NCBI RefSeq assembly: GCF_042666435.1 | Contig: NZ_JBHTDC010000001.1 | Coordinates: 496,001 to 560,000, forward strand | Origin: Allosphingosinicella sp042666435 | GTDB taxonomy: Bacteria > Pseudomonadota > Alphaproteobacteria > Sphingomonadales > Sphingomonadaceae | Reading direction: 5' to 3' | Length of the DNA: 64,000 bases | Shown here: positions 41,330 to 50,447 of the stretch, in pieces | How positions within the stretch are numbered: position 1 is the stretch's first letter | Layout: each line of letters starts with the position of its first letter | The notes under the pieces: model-generated | What the model saw: the letters and a program-made list of their open reading frames with translations, nothing else | Database searches by the model: none | What the model was told of the DNA's origin: nothing | Program-made: the position numbers and the translations under genes

Positions 41330-42515
41330 TCAGCCGGGCCAGGCTTCCCCTGGGGAGCAGCACATAGGCGTCGCCGCTCGCCTGCATCCCGCCGGCTATC
41401 TCCTTCGCTTCGGCGCCCGAGCCCCAGAAGGTGTCGAACCTGTTAGCGCCCTTGATCGCGCCGCCCGTGTCCTGCGCGACCCAGAGGCCGCTCGCGACCG
41501 GCTTGTCGACGGCGAGGAAGACGGGCGCGCCCATCGGCACGAATTTGGGATCGGCGGCGACGGTCGCGCGGGGCGTCACCGGAAGCCCCATCGCGCCGAT
41601 CGGACCCGGGCCGGTCAGCTCGCGAAAGAAGATGTAGCTCTTATTCTCGCGCATGATCGCGCGGCCTTCCTCGGGATGCGCGCGCAGCCACGCGACGATG
41701 CCCTGCATGCTGGTCTGGCCGGGGCCGAGCAGCCCCCTCTCCTTCATGATCCGGCCGATCGCGACATATTCGCGGCCGTTCTGGCCGGCATAGCCGATCC
41801 GCATCACGCCTCCGTCGGGAAGCGCCAGCCGGCCGGAACCCTGGATTTGCAGGAAGAAGAAGTCGATCGGGTCGGCCGCCCAGCCGATCTCCAGAGCGCG
41901 CCCGGCCAAGGCTCCGTCAACGATCGCGGCCCGGTCGTGATAGAGCACATATTCGCCATCGACGACGTGCCCCCGCCCCTTCTCGCCGGTAAACGGGTTG
42001 GCGTCGAGCAACTCCGCCGGCTTGGCATGGACCGGAACCTCGAAGCCGGGCCTCCGGACGCGCGATCCGGCAATCTCCGGTTCGAAATATCCGGTCGCGA
42101 AAGCGTCGCCGGGGCCGACCCGGACCGTCTCGAAATAGGTGGTGAAGAAGCCGATTTCGTCGCCCGCTGGCCAGGATGGCGCGGCGGCACAAGCGGCGGA
42201 CCAGTCCTCGGACTTGCTCAGCCCGGACGCGTCGGTGCGCTTGACGAGCGAAGGGCAGCTGATCCGGAACGCGGCCAGCGCCTTCGAAGCGGAAGCGGGG
42301 GTGATGCTGAGGCCCGCGACCGAAGGGCCGGGCTGGACTCCGGCGGAGAGGGCGTCGGCGGGCGGCGGCGGCACCACCGGTACGGGCGCCGGAGCGGGCG
42401 GCCTGGCCGGTGGAATGACGGTGGGGGCGCAGCTGGCGAGCGCGATCAATAAAGCCGCCAGCGTCGGAAGGCGGAGCTTGCGATCGACCGCGACCAATGA
42501 ACCCGAATCCCGCAC
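41298..42515 (-). CDS. mltA: Membrane-bound lytic murein transglycosylase A
   Basis: 405 aa lipoprotein from GTG 42515. Signal peptide with lipobox LIALASC (Cys29), so anchored in the outer membrane most likely. A Pro-rich linker follows. MltA domain: GFFTTYFETVRVGPG, TGYFEPEIAGS, IDFFFLQIQGSGRL and the C-terminal 3D domain (PFVPMGAPVFL-like; LWVAQDTGGAIKGANRFDTF) with catalytic Asp. Cleaves glycan strands with release of 1,6-anhydro-muropeptides. Confidence 0.94.
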   Translation of the reverse strand: MRDSGSLVAVDRKLRLPTLAALLIALASCAPTVIPPARPPAPAPVPVVPPPPADALSAGVQPGPSVAGLSITPASASKALAAFRISCPSLVKRTDASGLSKSEDWSAACAAAPSWPAGDEIGFFTTYFETVRVGPGDAFATGYFEPEIAGSRVRRPGFEVPVHAKPAELLDANPFTGEKGRGHVVDGEYVLYHDRAAIVDGALAGRALEIGWAADPIDFFFLQIQGSGRLALPDGGVMRIGYAGQNGREYVAIGRIMKERGLLGPGQTSMQGIVAWLRAHPEEGRAIMRENKSYIFFRELTGPGPIGAMGLPVTPRATVAADPKFVPMGAPVFLAVDKPVASGLWVAQDTGGAIKGANRFDTFWGSGAEAKEIAGGMQASGDAYVLLPRGSLARLNADRGTASRR

Positions 42516-42583
42516 CCGGCCAGCTATAGTCGCGAAGAGCGGCGGGAGGGAAGGAATATGCGAGCGAAGCCCGCGCCGAGCGA

Positions 42584-43231
42584 TCAGGCCTCGTCGGTCT
42601 CGACGAGCAGCCAGTTCGGATCGTCACCGCCGAGCGTCCGGCGGAAGGTCCAGACGTCGTGCGTGTCGACCGCGTCGCTCATCGAGCCGGCGACCACCTC
42701 GCCCGCCTCGTTGCGGGTGACGGCGGCGATATCGGCGTCGAAGCGGACGGTGATGCTGGCGACCAGGCCATCGAGCCGGGCATCCTCGATGAAGGCGCGC
42801 TCGATCTGGACAAGGCGATTGTCCAGCCTGTGGCCCGCGGCTTCGCGCGCGGCGATGGCCTCGGCGAAGGAGGCGCGGACATCGTCGCCGACGAGATAAG
42901 CGAGCTCCTCACCGTCGCCCTTCCAGAAGGCTTCGAGGATCATGCGATAGGCCGCCTGCGCGCCCTCCAGGAAGCGCGCGACGTCGAAGCTTGGATCGGC
43001 GGAAACGATCGCGCGGATGCCGCCCGCCGCAGCCTCCTCATACACCAGGCCGCCGCCTTCGCTGCGCTCGGGGGCCGCGTCGGCGAGGGGCGCCGGCTGC
43101 TCCGAACCCGGGACGGTCTCGGGGCGGGTAACCGGCTGCTGCTCGTGCCCGGTGCGCCGGCCGAGCACGGCATAAAGGCGCAGGCCCACGAACAGGGCCA
43201 CCAGCGCCAGCAGGACAATCTCGACCGTCAC
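42584..43231 (-). CDS. Tim44/TimA-domain protein
   Basis: 215 aa from GTG 43231 (a TTG one codon earlier is equally possible). N-terminal membrane helix (VEIVLLALVALFVGLRLYAV), linker, then a Tim44-like domain: FDVARFLEGAQAAYRMILEA, FWKGDGEELAYLVGDDV and the C-terminal VDTHDVWTFRRTLGGDDPNW. Bacterial members of this family are little studied. Same strand as mltA and Smr, 68 bases upstream of mltA; divergent from secB. Confidence 0.9.
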   Translation of the reverse strand: MTVEIVLLALVALFVGLRLYAVLGRRTGHEQQPVTRPETVPGSEQPAPLADAAPERSEGGGLVYEEAAAGGIRAIVSADPSFDVARFLEGAQAAYRMILEAFWKGDGEELAYLVGDDVRASFAEAIAAREAAGHRLDNRLVQIERAFIEDARLDGLVASITVRFDADIAAVTRNEAGEVVAGSMSDAVDTHDVWTFRRTLGGDDPNWLLVETDEA

Positions 43232-43414
43232 CAAACATCACTCCCTCGAATTTAACTCTACATAGGCGCGAAAGGTCCGCGATTCAAATAACTCCTCCGG
43301 ATCGCGACGCCTCGCCGCGCATGTTGCGCCTTCCCGCCGCGCCTGCTACCCGCGCGCCGACAGGTGCCGCCTTGCGGCAGGCACTCATCTCATCATTCTT
43401 GAAGGTATTCGAAA

Positions 43415-43936
43415 ATGGCCGAAGAAGAAGGCGTTGCGGGCGGGCAGGAGCAGTTGGCCAATGGCGGCGACAGCGATCCGCAGGTCGCCGTCATCTCCCA
43501 ATATGTTAAGGACCTGTCGTTCGAGAATCCGAACGCGCCGGCCGTCTATCAGTGGCAGGGTCAGCCCAAGATGGAGGTCCAGTTCAACATCGGCGCCCAG
43601 AAGGTTGGCGACGACGTGCACGAAGTGACGATCCAGATCCAGGTCTCGGCCAAGTCCGACGAGAGCACCTTCTTCCAAATCGAGCTCGCTTATGCCGGGC
43701 TGTTCGCGCTGCGCAATATCCCCGAGGAACAGCTCCAGCCGTTCCTGCTCGCCGAAGCGCCGCGCATCCTGTTTCCATTCGCGCGGCGCATCGTCTCCGA
43801 CGCCGCCGTCGATGGCGGGTTCGCGCCCCTGATGCTCGATCCCATCGATTTCGGCTCGCTCTACATGGCGCGCGCCGCCCAGGCTCAGGCCGAAACGTCC
43901 GGCGGCCAGGTCGGCGACACGATCGGCCAGGCCTGA
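43415..43936 (+). CDS. secB: Protein-export chaperone SecB
   Basis: 173 aa. Cytoplasmic homotetramer that keeps preproteins unfolded and hands them to SecA. Typical features: ISQYVKDLSFENPNAP, YAGLFALRNIPEEQLQPFLL and EAPRILFPFARRIVSDA. An acidic N-terminal (MAEEEGVAGGQEQ) and a Gln/Ala-rich C-terminus flank the core. Divergent from the Tim44-like gene. Confidence 0.97.
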   Translation: MAEEEGVAGGQEQLANGGDSDPQVAVISQYVKDLSFENPNAPAVYQWQGQPKMEVQFNIGAQKVGDDVHEVTIQIQVSAKSDESTFFQIELAYAGLFALRNIPEEQLQPFLLAEAPRILFPFARRIVSDAAVDGGFAPLMLDPIDFGSLYMARAAQAQAETSGGQVGDTIGQA

Positions 43937-43964
43937 TCCTCGGCGGCGCGGGAGCCGGCGGGCG

Positions 43965-45539
43965 ATGAGCCTTCTCAAGGCGACGGGCACGATCGGCGGG
44001 CTGACGATGGTCAGCCGCGTCGCCGGATTCGCGCGCGACATGATCCTCGCGCGGATTCTGGGGCCGGGTGTCGCCTCCGACGCTTTCCTGCTCGCCTTCC
44101 AGCTCCCCAACATCTTCCGGCGGCTGTTCGCCGAGGGCGCCTTTTCAGCAGCCTACGTGCCGATGTTCAGCCGCCGTCTCCATGGCGAGGGAGGCCAGGC
44201 CTCGGCCGAGGATTTCAGCAGCGACGTCCTGTCGGTGTTCGTTCCCCTACTGATCCTGTTCACGGCCTTGTTCGAGATCGCCATGCCCGGCGTCATCTGG
44301 TTGATGGCCAGCGAATATCAGGACATTCCGGGGAAATTCGAGCTGACGGTGGCGCTGGCCCGGATCACCTTCCCCTACATCCTGTTCATGAGCCTGGTGT
44401 CGCTGCTGACCGGCATCCTCAATTCGCTGTCGCGCTTCGCGCCGGGCGCATCCTTTCCGATCCTGCTCAACCTCGTGCTGATCGTCGCCCTGCTGCTCGG
44501 CGACCATCTGCGCGGCACGACCGGCAATGACGAGCTCGTCGCCTACATTCTCGCCATCGCGGTCGCGATCGGCGGCGTTGTCCAGCTTCTCTGGCTCTGG
44601 TTCTGGACGCATCGGGCCGGCATCCGGCTGGTCATCCGCCGCCCGCGGCTGACGCGGGAGGTGAAGGAACTCGGCATCATCATCCTGCCGGCCGTCTTCG
44701 GCGCCGGGGTCTATCAGATCAACCAGCTGGTCCAGCTCTTCTTCGTGACCCGGCTCCCCAACGGCTCGCTCAGCTACCTCGCTTTCGCCGACCGGCTGAA
44801 CCAGCTTCCGCTCGGGATCATCGGCATCGCGCTCGGCACCGCGATCCTCCCCGCCCTCTCCCGCTATATCGGCGGCGAGGACCGCAAGGGCGCCGACCGG
44901 CTCCAGTCCAACGCGATCGAGCTTTCGATGCTGCTGACCCTGCCCGCCGCGGCCGCGCTGGCGGTGTGCGCGGGTCCGTTCGTCAGCGCCTTCTTCCTGG
45001 GCGGCCGCTTCGGCGCGGCCGACGCCGCGATCACGGCGGACGTCGTCGCCGCGCTCGTCGCGGGACTGCCGGCCTATGTGCTGATCAAGGTGCTCACGCC
45101 TTCCTATTTCGCGCGCAAGGACACGAAGACCCCGGTCTGGGCGGCGGTCGCGGCGCTTTCGGTCTTCGTCCTGTTCAACCTTTTGTTCATCGAGCGGTTC
45201 GGCATCGTCGGCCTCGCCGCCGCGACCGCGGCCGGAGCGTGGCTGAACAGCTTCCTGCTCTACGCCATATTGGTCCGGCGCGATCATTACCGGATCGATC
45301 CGGCGCTCGGCGCGCGGCTGCTGCGCCAGCTCGTCGCCACCGCCGCGATGGTCGCCGCGCTCTGGCCATTGCGCGGTTGGCTCTGGCCCTATTTTTCGGG
45401 CTCGATCATCGAGCGTGCGCTCGCCATCGGGGCGCTGGTCGGCGCGGGAGCATTCGTCTATTTCGGCGTCGCGTTCATGATCGGCGCCATCGATCGGGAG
45501 AAGCTCGCCATGTTCAATCGTCGCAAGGCCGCGAGCTGA
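43965..45539 (+). CDS. murJ: Lipid II flippase MurJ
   Basis: 524 aa, about 14 membrane helices. Moves lipid II across the inner membrane for peptidoglycan synthesis. Family signatures: RVAGFARDMILARILGPG, SDAFLLAFQLPNIFRRLFAE and GAFSAAYVPMFSR. Ends in a one-base overlap with trpS (TGATG). Previously called mviN. Confidence 0.97.
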   Translation: MSLLKATGTIGGLTMVSRVAGFARDMILARILGPGVASDAFLLAFQLPNIFRRLFAEGAFSAAYVPMFSRRLHGEGGQASAEDFSSDVLSVFVPLLILFTALFEIAMPGVIWLMASEYQDIPGKFELTVALARITFPYILFMSLVSLLTGILNSLSRFAPGASFPILLNLVLIVALLLGDHLRGTTGNDELVAYILAIAVAIGGVVQLLWLWFWTHRAGIRLVIRRPRLTREVKELGIIILPAVFGAGVYQINQLVQLFFVTRLPNGSLSYLAFADRLNQLPLGIIGIALGTAILPALSRYIGGEDRKGADRLQSNAIELSMLLTLPAAAALAVCAGPFVSAFFLGGRFGAADAAITADVVAALVAGLPAYVLIKVLTPSYFARKDTKTPVWAAVAALSVFVLFNLLFIERFGIVGLAAATAAGAWLNSFLLYAILVRRDHYRIDPALGARLLRQLVATAAMVAALWPLRGWLWPYFSGSIIERALAIGALVGAGAFVYFGVAFMIGAIDREKLAMFNRRKAAS

Positions 45540-46537
45540 TGCGCGTCGTCTCCGGCATCCAGCCGACGGGAAACCTGCATCTCGGCAATTATCTTGGCGC
45601 GATCATGCGCTGGGTGAAGATGCAGGACGAGGCTGAGTGCCTGTTCTTTCTCGCCGATCTTCACGCCATCACCGTCTATAACGATCCGGCCGAGCTCGCC
45701 GCCCACATCCGCGAGATGGCGGCGGTGCTGGTCGCATGCGGCATCGATCCCGATCGCTCCATCATGTTCAACCAGGCCCGCGTCCCTGCCCATCCGGAGC
45801 TTGCCTGGCTGCTCAACGGGACCGCCCGCATCGGCTGGATGAACCGGATGACCCAATTCAAGGAGAAATCCGGCAAGAATCGCGAAGGCGCGAGCGTCGG
45901 CCTGTTCGCCTATCCGGTGCTAATGGCAGCCGATGTGCTGCTCTACCAAGCCACTCATGTACCGGTCGGCGAGGACCAGAAGCAGCATCTTGAGCTGGCG
46001 CGCGACATCGCGACTAAGTTCAACACCGATTATGATGTCGAGTTGTTCACGCTGCCCGAGCCGCTGATCGGCAAGACCGCCGCCCGCATTATGTCTCTTC
46101 GCGACGGCTCGGCGAAAATGTCGAAATCTGATCCGTCCGACATGAGCCGGATCAACCTCACCGACGATATCGATCTCGTCGCGCAGAAGGTCCGCAAGGC
46201 CAAGACCGACGCCGAACCATTGCCCGACAATATGCCCGCTCTGGCCGGGCGGGCGGAGGCGAAGAACCTTGTCGGTATCTATGCAACCCTCGCCGGCGAA
46301 GCGCCAGATGCGGTGCTTGGCCGGTTCGCCGGCCAGGGCTTCGGCGCGTTCAAGCCCGCTCTGGCCGACCTGCTGGTGGAGACGCTGCGTCCGATCAAGG
46401 CGCGGCTGGATGCGCTGCGGGCCGATCCGGGCGAGATCGACCGCGTGCTGGCGCGCGGGGCGGAGCGCGCGGCGGCGCTTGCGGCCCCCACCCTGGAAGG
46501 CGCATATAAGGCGCTCGGCCTGCCTCGAGGCGGCTGA
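45539..46537 (+). CDS. trpS: Tryptophan-tRNA ligase
   Basis: 332 aa class I aminoacyl-tRNA synthetase from ATG 45539 (MRVVSGIQPTGNLHLGNYLG). The HIGH signature is HLGN and the KMSKS loop is GSAKMSKSDPSD. Additional typical segments: FFLADLHAITV, RIGWMNRMTQFKEKS and YPVLMAADVLLYQATHVPVG. Longer in-frame translation upstream lies inside murJ and is not used. Confidence 0.98.
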   Translation: MRVVSGIQPTGNLHLGNYLGAIMRWVKMQDEAECLFFLADLHAITVYNDPAELAAHIREMAAVLVACGIDPDRSIMFNQARVPAHPELAWLLNGTARIGWMNRMTQFKEKSGKNREGASVGLFAYPVLMAADVLLYQATHVPVGEDQKQHLELARDIATKFNTDYDVELFTLPEPLIGKTAARIMSLRDGSAKMSKSDPSDMSRINLTDDIDLVAQKVRKAKTDAEPLPDNMPALAGRAEAKNLVGIYATLAGEAPDAVLGRFAGQGFGAFKPALADLLVETLRPIKARLDALRADPGEIDRVLARGAERAAALAAPTLEGAYKALGLPRGG

Positions 46538-46646
46538 ACGGCCGGTCGTCCTTCAGCAACCGTTCAGCGACCAAGGGGTAAGCCAAGCCCTTGTATCTGA
46601 ACGCAATGCCCGCCGAAGATGGGCTCGCGAGGAAAGGCCGCTCATC

Positions 46647-47321
46647 ATGTCGCTTCCAAAGAAACTCCTGACGCTCGCCGCGCCGGCCGCCTTGCTCGCG
46701 CTGAGCGCCTGCGCGACCGGCTTCCCGGCCCAGGTCTCCCGCTTCCAGGCAATGCCGGCGCCGCAGGGCCAGAGCTTCGTCGTCCAGGCCGCCCGCGCCG
46801 AAGACCGGGGCGGGCTCGAATTCTCGCGCTATGCCGACCTCGTCGAGCGCAACCTCATTGCCGAGGGTTACACCGAGGCGTCCTCGCCCCAGACCGCGAC
46901 CTTCGTCGTCACCCTCGATTACGGCGTCGACAATGGCCGCGAGAAGATCGTCACCCGGCCGGGCGGCTTCAGCCGCTTCGGCTATGGCGGATTCTACGAT
47001 CCGTTCTTCCCCCGCTTCGGATTCCATGGCCGCCATTCGCCTTTTTATTATGGCTGGAACGACCCCTTCTGGTATTCCCCGCGCGGCTACGGTTACGGCG
47101 ATATCGACAGCTACACCGTCTATACCAGCTATCTGGACATGGACATCAAGCGCACCGCCGACGGCCAGTCGCTCTTCGAGGGCACGGCGCAGGCGCGCTC
47201 GCGGACGGATGATCTGCCGGTGCTGGTGCCCAATTTGGTCGAGGCGATGTTCACCAACTTCCCCGGCCGCTCGGGCGAGACCGTGAAGATCACCGTCCCC
47301 CCGCCCCCGCGCGGCGGCTAA
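46647..47321 (+). CDS. DUF4136 domain lipoprotein
   Basis: 224 aa from ATG 46647 with an AGGAAAGG ribosome site. Lipoprotein signal peptide LALSACATGFPAQ (lipobox LSAC). The DUF4136 domain spans the rest; a Tyr/Gly/Phe/Pro-rich insertion (FGYGGFYDPFFPRFGFHGRH and on) at about residues 115-155 is typical of DUF4136 proteins. Ends with a proline stretch VPPPPRGG. Function unknown. Confidence 0.85.
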   Translation: MSLPKKLLTLAAPAALLALSACATGFPAQVSRFQAMPAPQGQSFVVQAARAEDRGGLEFSRYADLVERNLIAEGYTEASSPQTATFVVTLDYGVDNGREKIVTRPGGFSRFGYGGFYDPFFPRFGFHGRHSPFYYGWNDPFWYSPRGYGYGDIDSYTVYTSYLDMDIKRTADGQSLFEGTAQARSRTDDLPVLVPNLVEAMFTNFPGRSGETVKITVPPPPRGG

Positions 47322-47340
47322 TCGCTCCACACGCGGAAAA

Positions 47341-47366
47341 GGGAGAGGCGGGCGACCGCCTCTCCC
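47341..47366. terminator. Bidirectional terminator between the DUF4136 gene and dnaA
   Basis: Stem GGGAGAGGCGG / CCGCCTCTCCC with loop GCGA. On the minus strand it is followed by TTTT; on the plus strand by CTTCCCTT. The position between convergent genes suits both. Confidence 0.8.
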
Positions 47367-47390
47367 CTTCCCTTCGGGCCCCAGCCGCCC

Positions 47391-48806
47391 TTAACTTTCG
47401 AGCTGGCGCGTCAGCAGGCGGATATCGGCATCTAGCTCGGCGTCCTGCGCGCGTAATTTCTCTATCTGGCGGACGGCGTGGATCACGGTCGTGTGGTCGC
47501 GTCCGCCGAAGCGACGGCCGATCTCCGGCAGCGAGCGCGGCGTCAATTGCTTGGACAGATACATCGCCACCTGGCGCGGCCGGGCGACCTCGCGTGCGCG
47601 GCGGGCCGAGGTCATCTCGGCCTTGCGGATGCGGTAATGGTCCGACACCCGGCCCTGGATCTCGTCGATCGAGATGCGACGCTGGTTGGCGCGCAGGATG
47701 TTGGCCAGCACCTCGTTGGTGAAGTCGAGGTCGATCGGCCGGCTGGTCATCGTCGCATAAGCCGCGATCCGGTTCAGCGCGCCTTCCAGCTCGCGGACGT
47801 TCGAGCTGATCCTCTTGGCAAGGAACATCACCACGTCCTGCGGCACCTTCACGTCGGGCAGCGATTCGAGCTTCTTGATGATGATGTTGAGCCGGAGCTC
47901 GAGATCGGCCTGGTTGATGTCGGCGACCAGGCCCCAGGAAAGACGCGACAGGATGCGCGGCTCGATGCCGTCGAGGTCCTGCGGGGCGCGATCCGAGCTG
48001 ATGACGAGGCGGCGGCCGGCCGAGATGATCTCGTTCATCGTGTGGAAGAATTCTTCCTGCGTCGATTCCTTGCCGGCGATGAACTGGACGTCGTCGATCA
48101 TGAGGAGGTCGGCGGAGCGGAGCTGCTGCTTGAAGCGGATCGTCTCGTTGGCGCGGAGCGCGGCCACGAATTCGACCATGAACTTTTCGGCCGACATGTA
48201 GACGATTCGGGCGCCGGGACGCCGCGCGCGGAACTCATGGCCGATGGCGTGGAGCAGATGGGTCTTGCCGCGCCCGGTGCCGCCGTGGAGGAAGAGCGGG
48301 TTGAAGGCGACATTCTCGGCCGTCGCCAGGGTCCGCGCCGCGTTGAACGCGACCTCGTTCGCCTTGCCGACGACGAAGGTTTCGAACCGATAGCGGGGTT
48401 CCAGCGAGCTGGCGTGGAGGCCGCCTAGGTCCGGAGCCGCCGGCGCCTCGACCTCGGGCTCGCCGGCGGGAATATCGGTGAGCATGGCGCCGCGCTGCGC
48501 GTTGGCGCCGACGCCGATGGCGACATGGCGCACGTCGGGCAGCATCGAGCGCCACGCCAGCGCGAGTCGCTCGGCGAAATGCGTCCGCACCCAATCGGCC
48601 ATGAACTGCGAGGGAAGTTCGAGGCGCACGGTTCCGCACTCGGCGTCGAAGCCGGCGAGCACGATCGGGCGGAGCCAGCCGTCGAAGGTGCGGGCGCCAC
48701 AATCGCGGCGAAGGCCGCCGCGAATCTGCTCCCAGGCCGCGACGACCGGATCGGCGGCGCCCTCGTCGATCGTCAAACTCTCATCTCTGGCCGGCGACTG
48801 ATTCAC
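47391..48806 (-). CDS. dnaA: Chromosomal replication initiator protein DnaA
   Basis: 471 aa from GTG 48806 (MNQSPARDESLTIDEG) with a GGGGGGTG ribosome site; an upstream start would add 23 residues without homology. Domain I (VAAWEQIRGGLRRDCGARTF), AAA+ domain III with Walker A HGGTGRGKTHLLHAIGH and Walker B LLMIDDVQFIAGKEST, and domain IV DNA-binding helix FGGRDHTTVIHAVRQIEKL. Ends LTRQLES. Confidence 0.98.
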   Translation of the reverse strand: MNQSPARDESLTIDEGAADPVVAAWEQIRGGLRRDCGARTFDGWLRPIVLAGFDAECGTVRLELPSQFMADWVRTHFAERLALAWRSMLPDVRHVAIGVGANAQRGAMLTDIPAGEPEVEAPAAPDLGGLHASSLEPRYRFETFVVGKANEVAFNAARTLATAENVAFNPLFLHGGTGRGKTHLLHAIGHEFRARRPGARIVYMSAEKFMVEFVAALRANETIRFKQQLRSADLLMIDDVQFIAGKESTQEEFFHTMNEIISAGRRLVISSDRAPQDLDGIEPRILSRLSWGLVADINQADLELRLNIIIKKLESLPDVKVPQDVVMFLAKRISSNVRELEGALNRIAAYATMTSRPIDLDFTNEVLANILRANQRRISIDEIQGRVSDHYRIRKAEMTSARRAREVARPRQVAMYLSKQLTPRSLPEIGRRFGGRDHTTVIHAVRQIEKLRAQDAELDADIRLLTRQLES

Positions 48807-49212
48807 GCAAGCACCCCCCGTCCCTCTGGCCGCTCGATCGCGGCCTTGAATGAGCAAAGCGTTCCCGCGCGCCAAACACCCCTCGGTGCAAGCCGATGTC
48901 GAAACTGCTTTGCTGTGTGCGTCCGAAAGGAGAGATTCGCCCCGTCCGGAAAAGCCGTTTTAGGGAGCCGTCCGGCCGCCAATCAACGGATAAATTTCCC
49001 CGATGCGAAATAAAGGCGGTTGACACGCAAAAGGGGGGCTGGCGCGAAAAACGGCCAAAATCCGACACTTTTCAGCGTCTTCAATTTGTAACAGAAATGA
49101 AACGAGTGCGCGAATCGCCGGAAATGCTGGGGGTTCCATCTTCGTTCCCGGAGTCAGCAAAAAACCCGCCGGCGGGGGCCGGCGGGTCATTCATCCCCGG
49201 GATCGGAAGCGC
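48807..49212. other. 406-bp intergenic region between dnaA and rpsT
   Basis: Non-coding. Holds the rpsT terminator (49158-49187) and presumably the dnaA promoter. A possible dnaA promoter on the minus strand is TTGATT (48981-48986), 18 bases, TAAAAC (48957-48962), giving a leader of about 145 bases. One DnaA-box-like TTATCCGTT overlaps this -35 but differs from TTATCCACA at three positions. No clustered boxes or AT-rich unwinding element support an origin here. A short AT-rich patch lies near 49080-49100. Confidence 0.5.
49158..49187 (-). terminator. rpsT terminator
   Basis: Minus strand: stem ACCCGCCGGC / GCCGGCGGGT with loop CCCC, followed by six T. It begins 26 bases after the rpsT stop. 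Confidence 0.92.
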
Positions 49213-49476
49213 TCAGCCGAGGGCGGCGACGCGCTTGGAAAGGCGGGAGATTTTCCGCGCCGCTGTGTTCTTGTGCACGACGCCCTTGGAAACGCCGCGA
49301 GCCAGTTCCGGCTGCACCTTCTGAAAGGCGGCCTTGGCCTGGTCCTTGTCGCCGGCGGCGAGCGCGGCCTCGACCTGCTTGACGAAGGTACGGATGCGGC
49401 TGACGCGCGCGCCGTTGATCTCCGCCCGGCGATCGTTGCGGCGGATGCGTTTCTTTGCTTGCGGCGTGTTCGCCAT
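49213..49476 (-). CDS. rpsT: 30S ribosomal protein S20
   Basis: 87 aa, MANTPQAKKRIRRNDRRAEI at the start, basic and helical throughout, with VVHKNTAARKISRLSKRVA at the end: a standard S20. Monocistronic with its own terminator; a promoter-like sequence lies upstream. Confidence 0.98.
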   Translation of the reverse strand: MANTPQAKKRIRRNDRRAEINGARVSRIRTFVKQVEAALAAGDKDQAKAAFQKVQPELARGVSKGVVHKNTAARKISRLSKRVAALG

Positions 49477-49541
49477 CGTCAGGGCCTCATATCGGTAAAA
49501 TGAAAACGGCGCGGAATCGGGCCCGCACCGGTCAGGCGCGC

Positions 49542-49570
49542 TCTCTACGCACGAAGAGCCATATGGTCAA
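49542..49570 (-). promoter_or_regulatory. Possible rpsT promoter
   Basis: Minus strand TTGACC (49565-49570), 17 bases, TAGAGA (49542-49547), about 65 bases before rpsT. The -35 is strong and the -10 weak. Confidence 0.4.
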
Positions 49571-49574
49571 CCGT

Positions 49575-50387
49575 CTAGCGCTGACAAGTGGCGCAATAGA
49601 AGGTCGAGCGACCGCTGGCGGTCCTCCGGCGAATCGGAGCGCCGCAGTGGCACGCTTCCCCTTCCCGTCCATAGACCCGCCACTGGCTGGAGAAGTAGCC
49701 CAGCTCCCCGTCCGGCCGCGCATAATCGCGCAGCGACGAGCCACCCGCTCCGATGGCCGCCATCAGCACAATCCTTATCGCCTCCACCAGCGCGGCGAGT
49801 CGCGGGCGCGATATCCGTCCGCCCGCGCGACGGGGAGCGATCCGCGCCATGTGCAGCGCCTCGCAGACATAGATGTTGCCGAGGCCCGCCACGATCCGCT
49901 GGTCGAGCAGCAATGCCTTGATCGGCGCGCTCCGCCCTTCCAGAGCTTCGGCCAGATAGGCGGCGGAGAAATCGTCGCCGAGCGGCTCCGGCCCCATTTT
50001 CGCGAAGGCGGGAAAGCCCGCCAGCGCATCGGAGGGAACGAGATCGACCGAGCCGAAGCGCCTCGGATCGTTGAGGGCGAGCCGCCTCCCCTCCTCCGTC
50101 TCCAGCAGGAGGTGGTCGTGCGTTCCGATCTCCGCCGGGTCGATCCGCCATTTGCCCGACATGCCGAGATGAAAGATCATCGTGTCGCCGCGGTCCGTGC
50201 CGATCAGCCCATATTTGGCGCGGCGGTCGAGCCCCGTCACCCGCGCGCCGGTCAGCCGCTGGCGAAGATCTGGCGGGAAAGCATAGCGAAGGTCCGCGCG
50301 TCGCGCTTCGACCGAGACCAGCCGCCGCCCCTCCAGCACGGGAACAAGTCCTCGCACGGTGGTTTCGACCTCGGGAAGCTCAGGCAT
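49575..50387 (-). CDS. mutM: Formamidopyrimidine-DNA glycosylase (Fpg)
   Basis: Base-excision repair enzyme removing 8-oxoguanine and formamidopyrimidines, with AP lyase activity. 270 aa from ATG 50387, since the mature catalytic Pro2 requires MPELPEVETTVRGL. An upstream ATG four codons earlier is rejected for this reason. Other features: the helix-two-turns-helix QRIVAGLGNIYVCEALH and the C-terminal zinc finger CHCG...CATC (residues about 245-268). Divergent from ubiE. Confidence 0.97.
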   Translation of the reverse strand: MPELPEVETTVRGLVPVLEGRRLVSVEARRADLRYAFPPDLRQRLTGARVTGLDRRAKYGLIGTDRGDTMIFHLGMSGKWRIDPAEIGTHDHLLLETEEGRRLALNDPRRFGSVDLVPSDALAGFPAFAKMGPEPLGDDFSAAYLAEALEGRSAPIKALLLDQRIVAGLGNIYVCEALHMARIAPRRAGGRISRPRLAALVEAIRIVLMAAIGAGGSSLRDYARPDGELGYFSSQWRVYGREGEACHCGAPIRRRTASGRSTFYCATCQR

Positions 50388-50447
50388 GTCGTCGCGCATT
50401 CATATCGGTGCTGCACATATCCGCTTCCCCTGCTAGAGGCTCGCGCC

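Noticed and set aside
43365..43385. GTGCCGCC...GGCAGGCAC hairpin before secB
   Set aside because: A short stem without a T-run, upstream of a coding start and not after a gene on that strand, so neither a terminator nor a recognised leader element.
48870..49150. Possible origin of replication next to dnaA
   Set aside because: Only one weak DnaA-box-like site with three mismatches, no cluster and no clear AT-rich unwinding element; in many alphaproteobacteria oriC is not next to dnaA.
49455..50447. In-frame extension of ubiE upstream by about 330 codons
   Set aside because: It runs antisense through mutM and has no similarity; the UbiE family starts at MDKVSFGYEDV, 50448.
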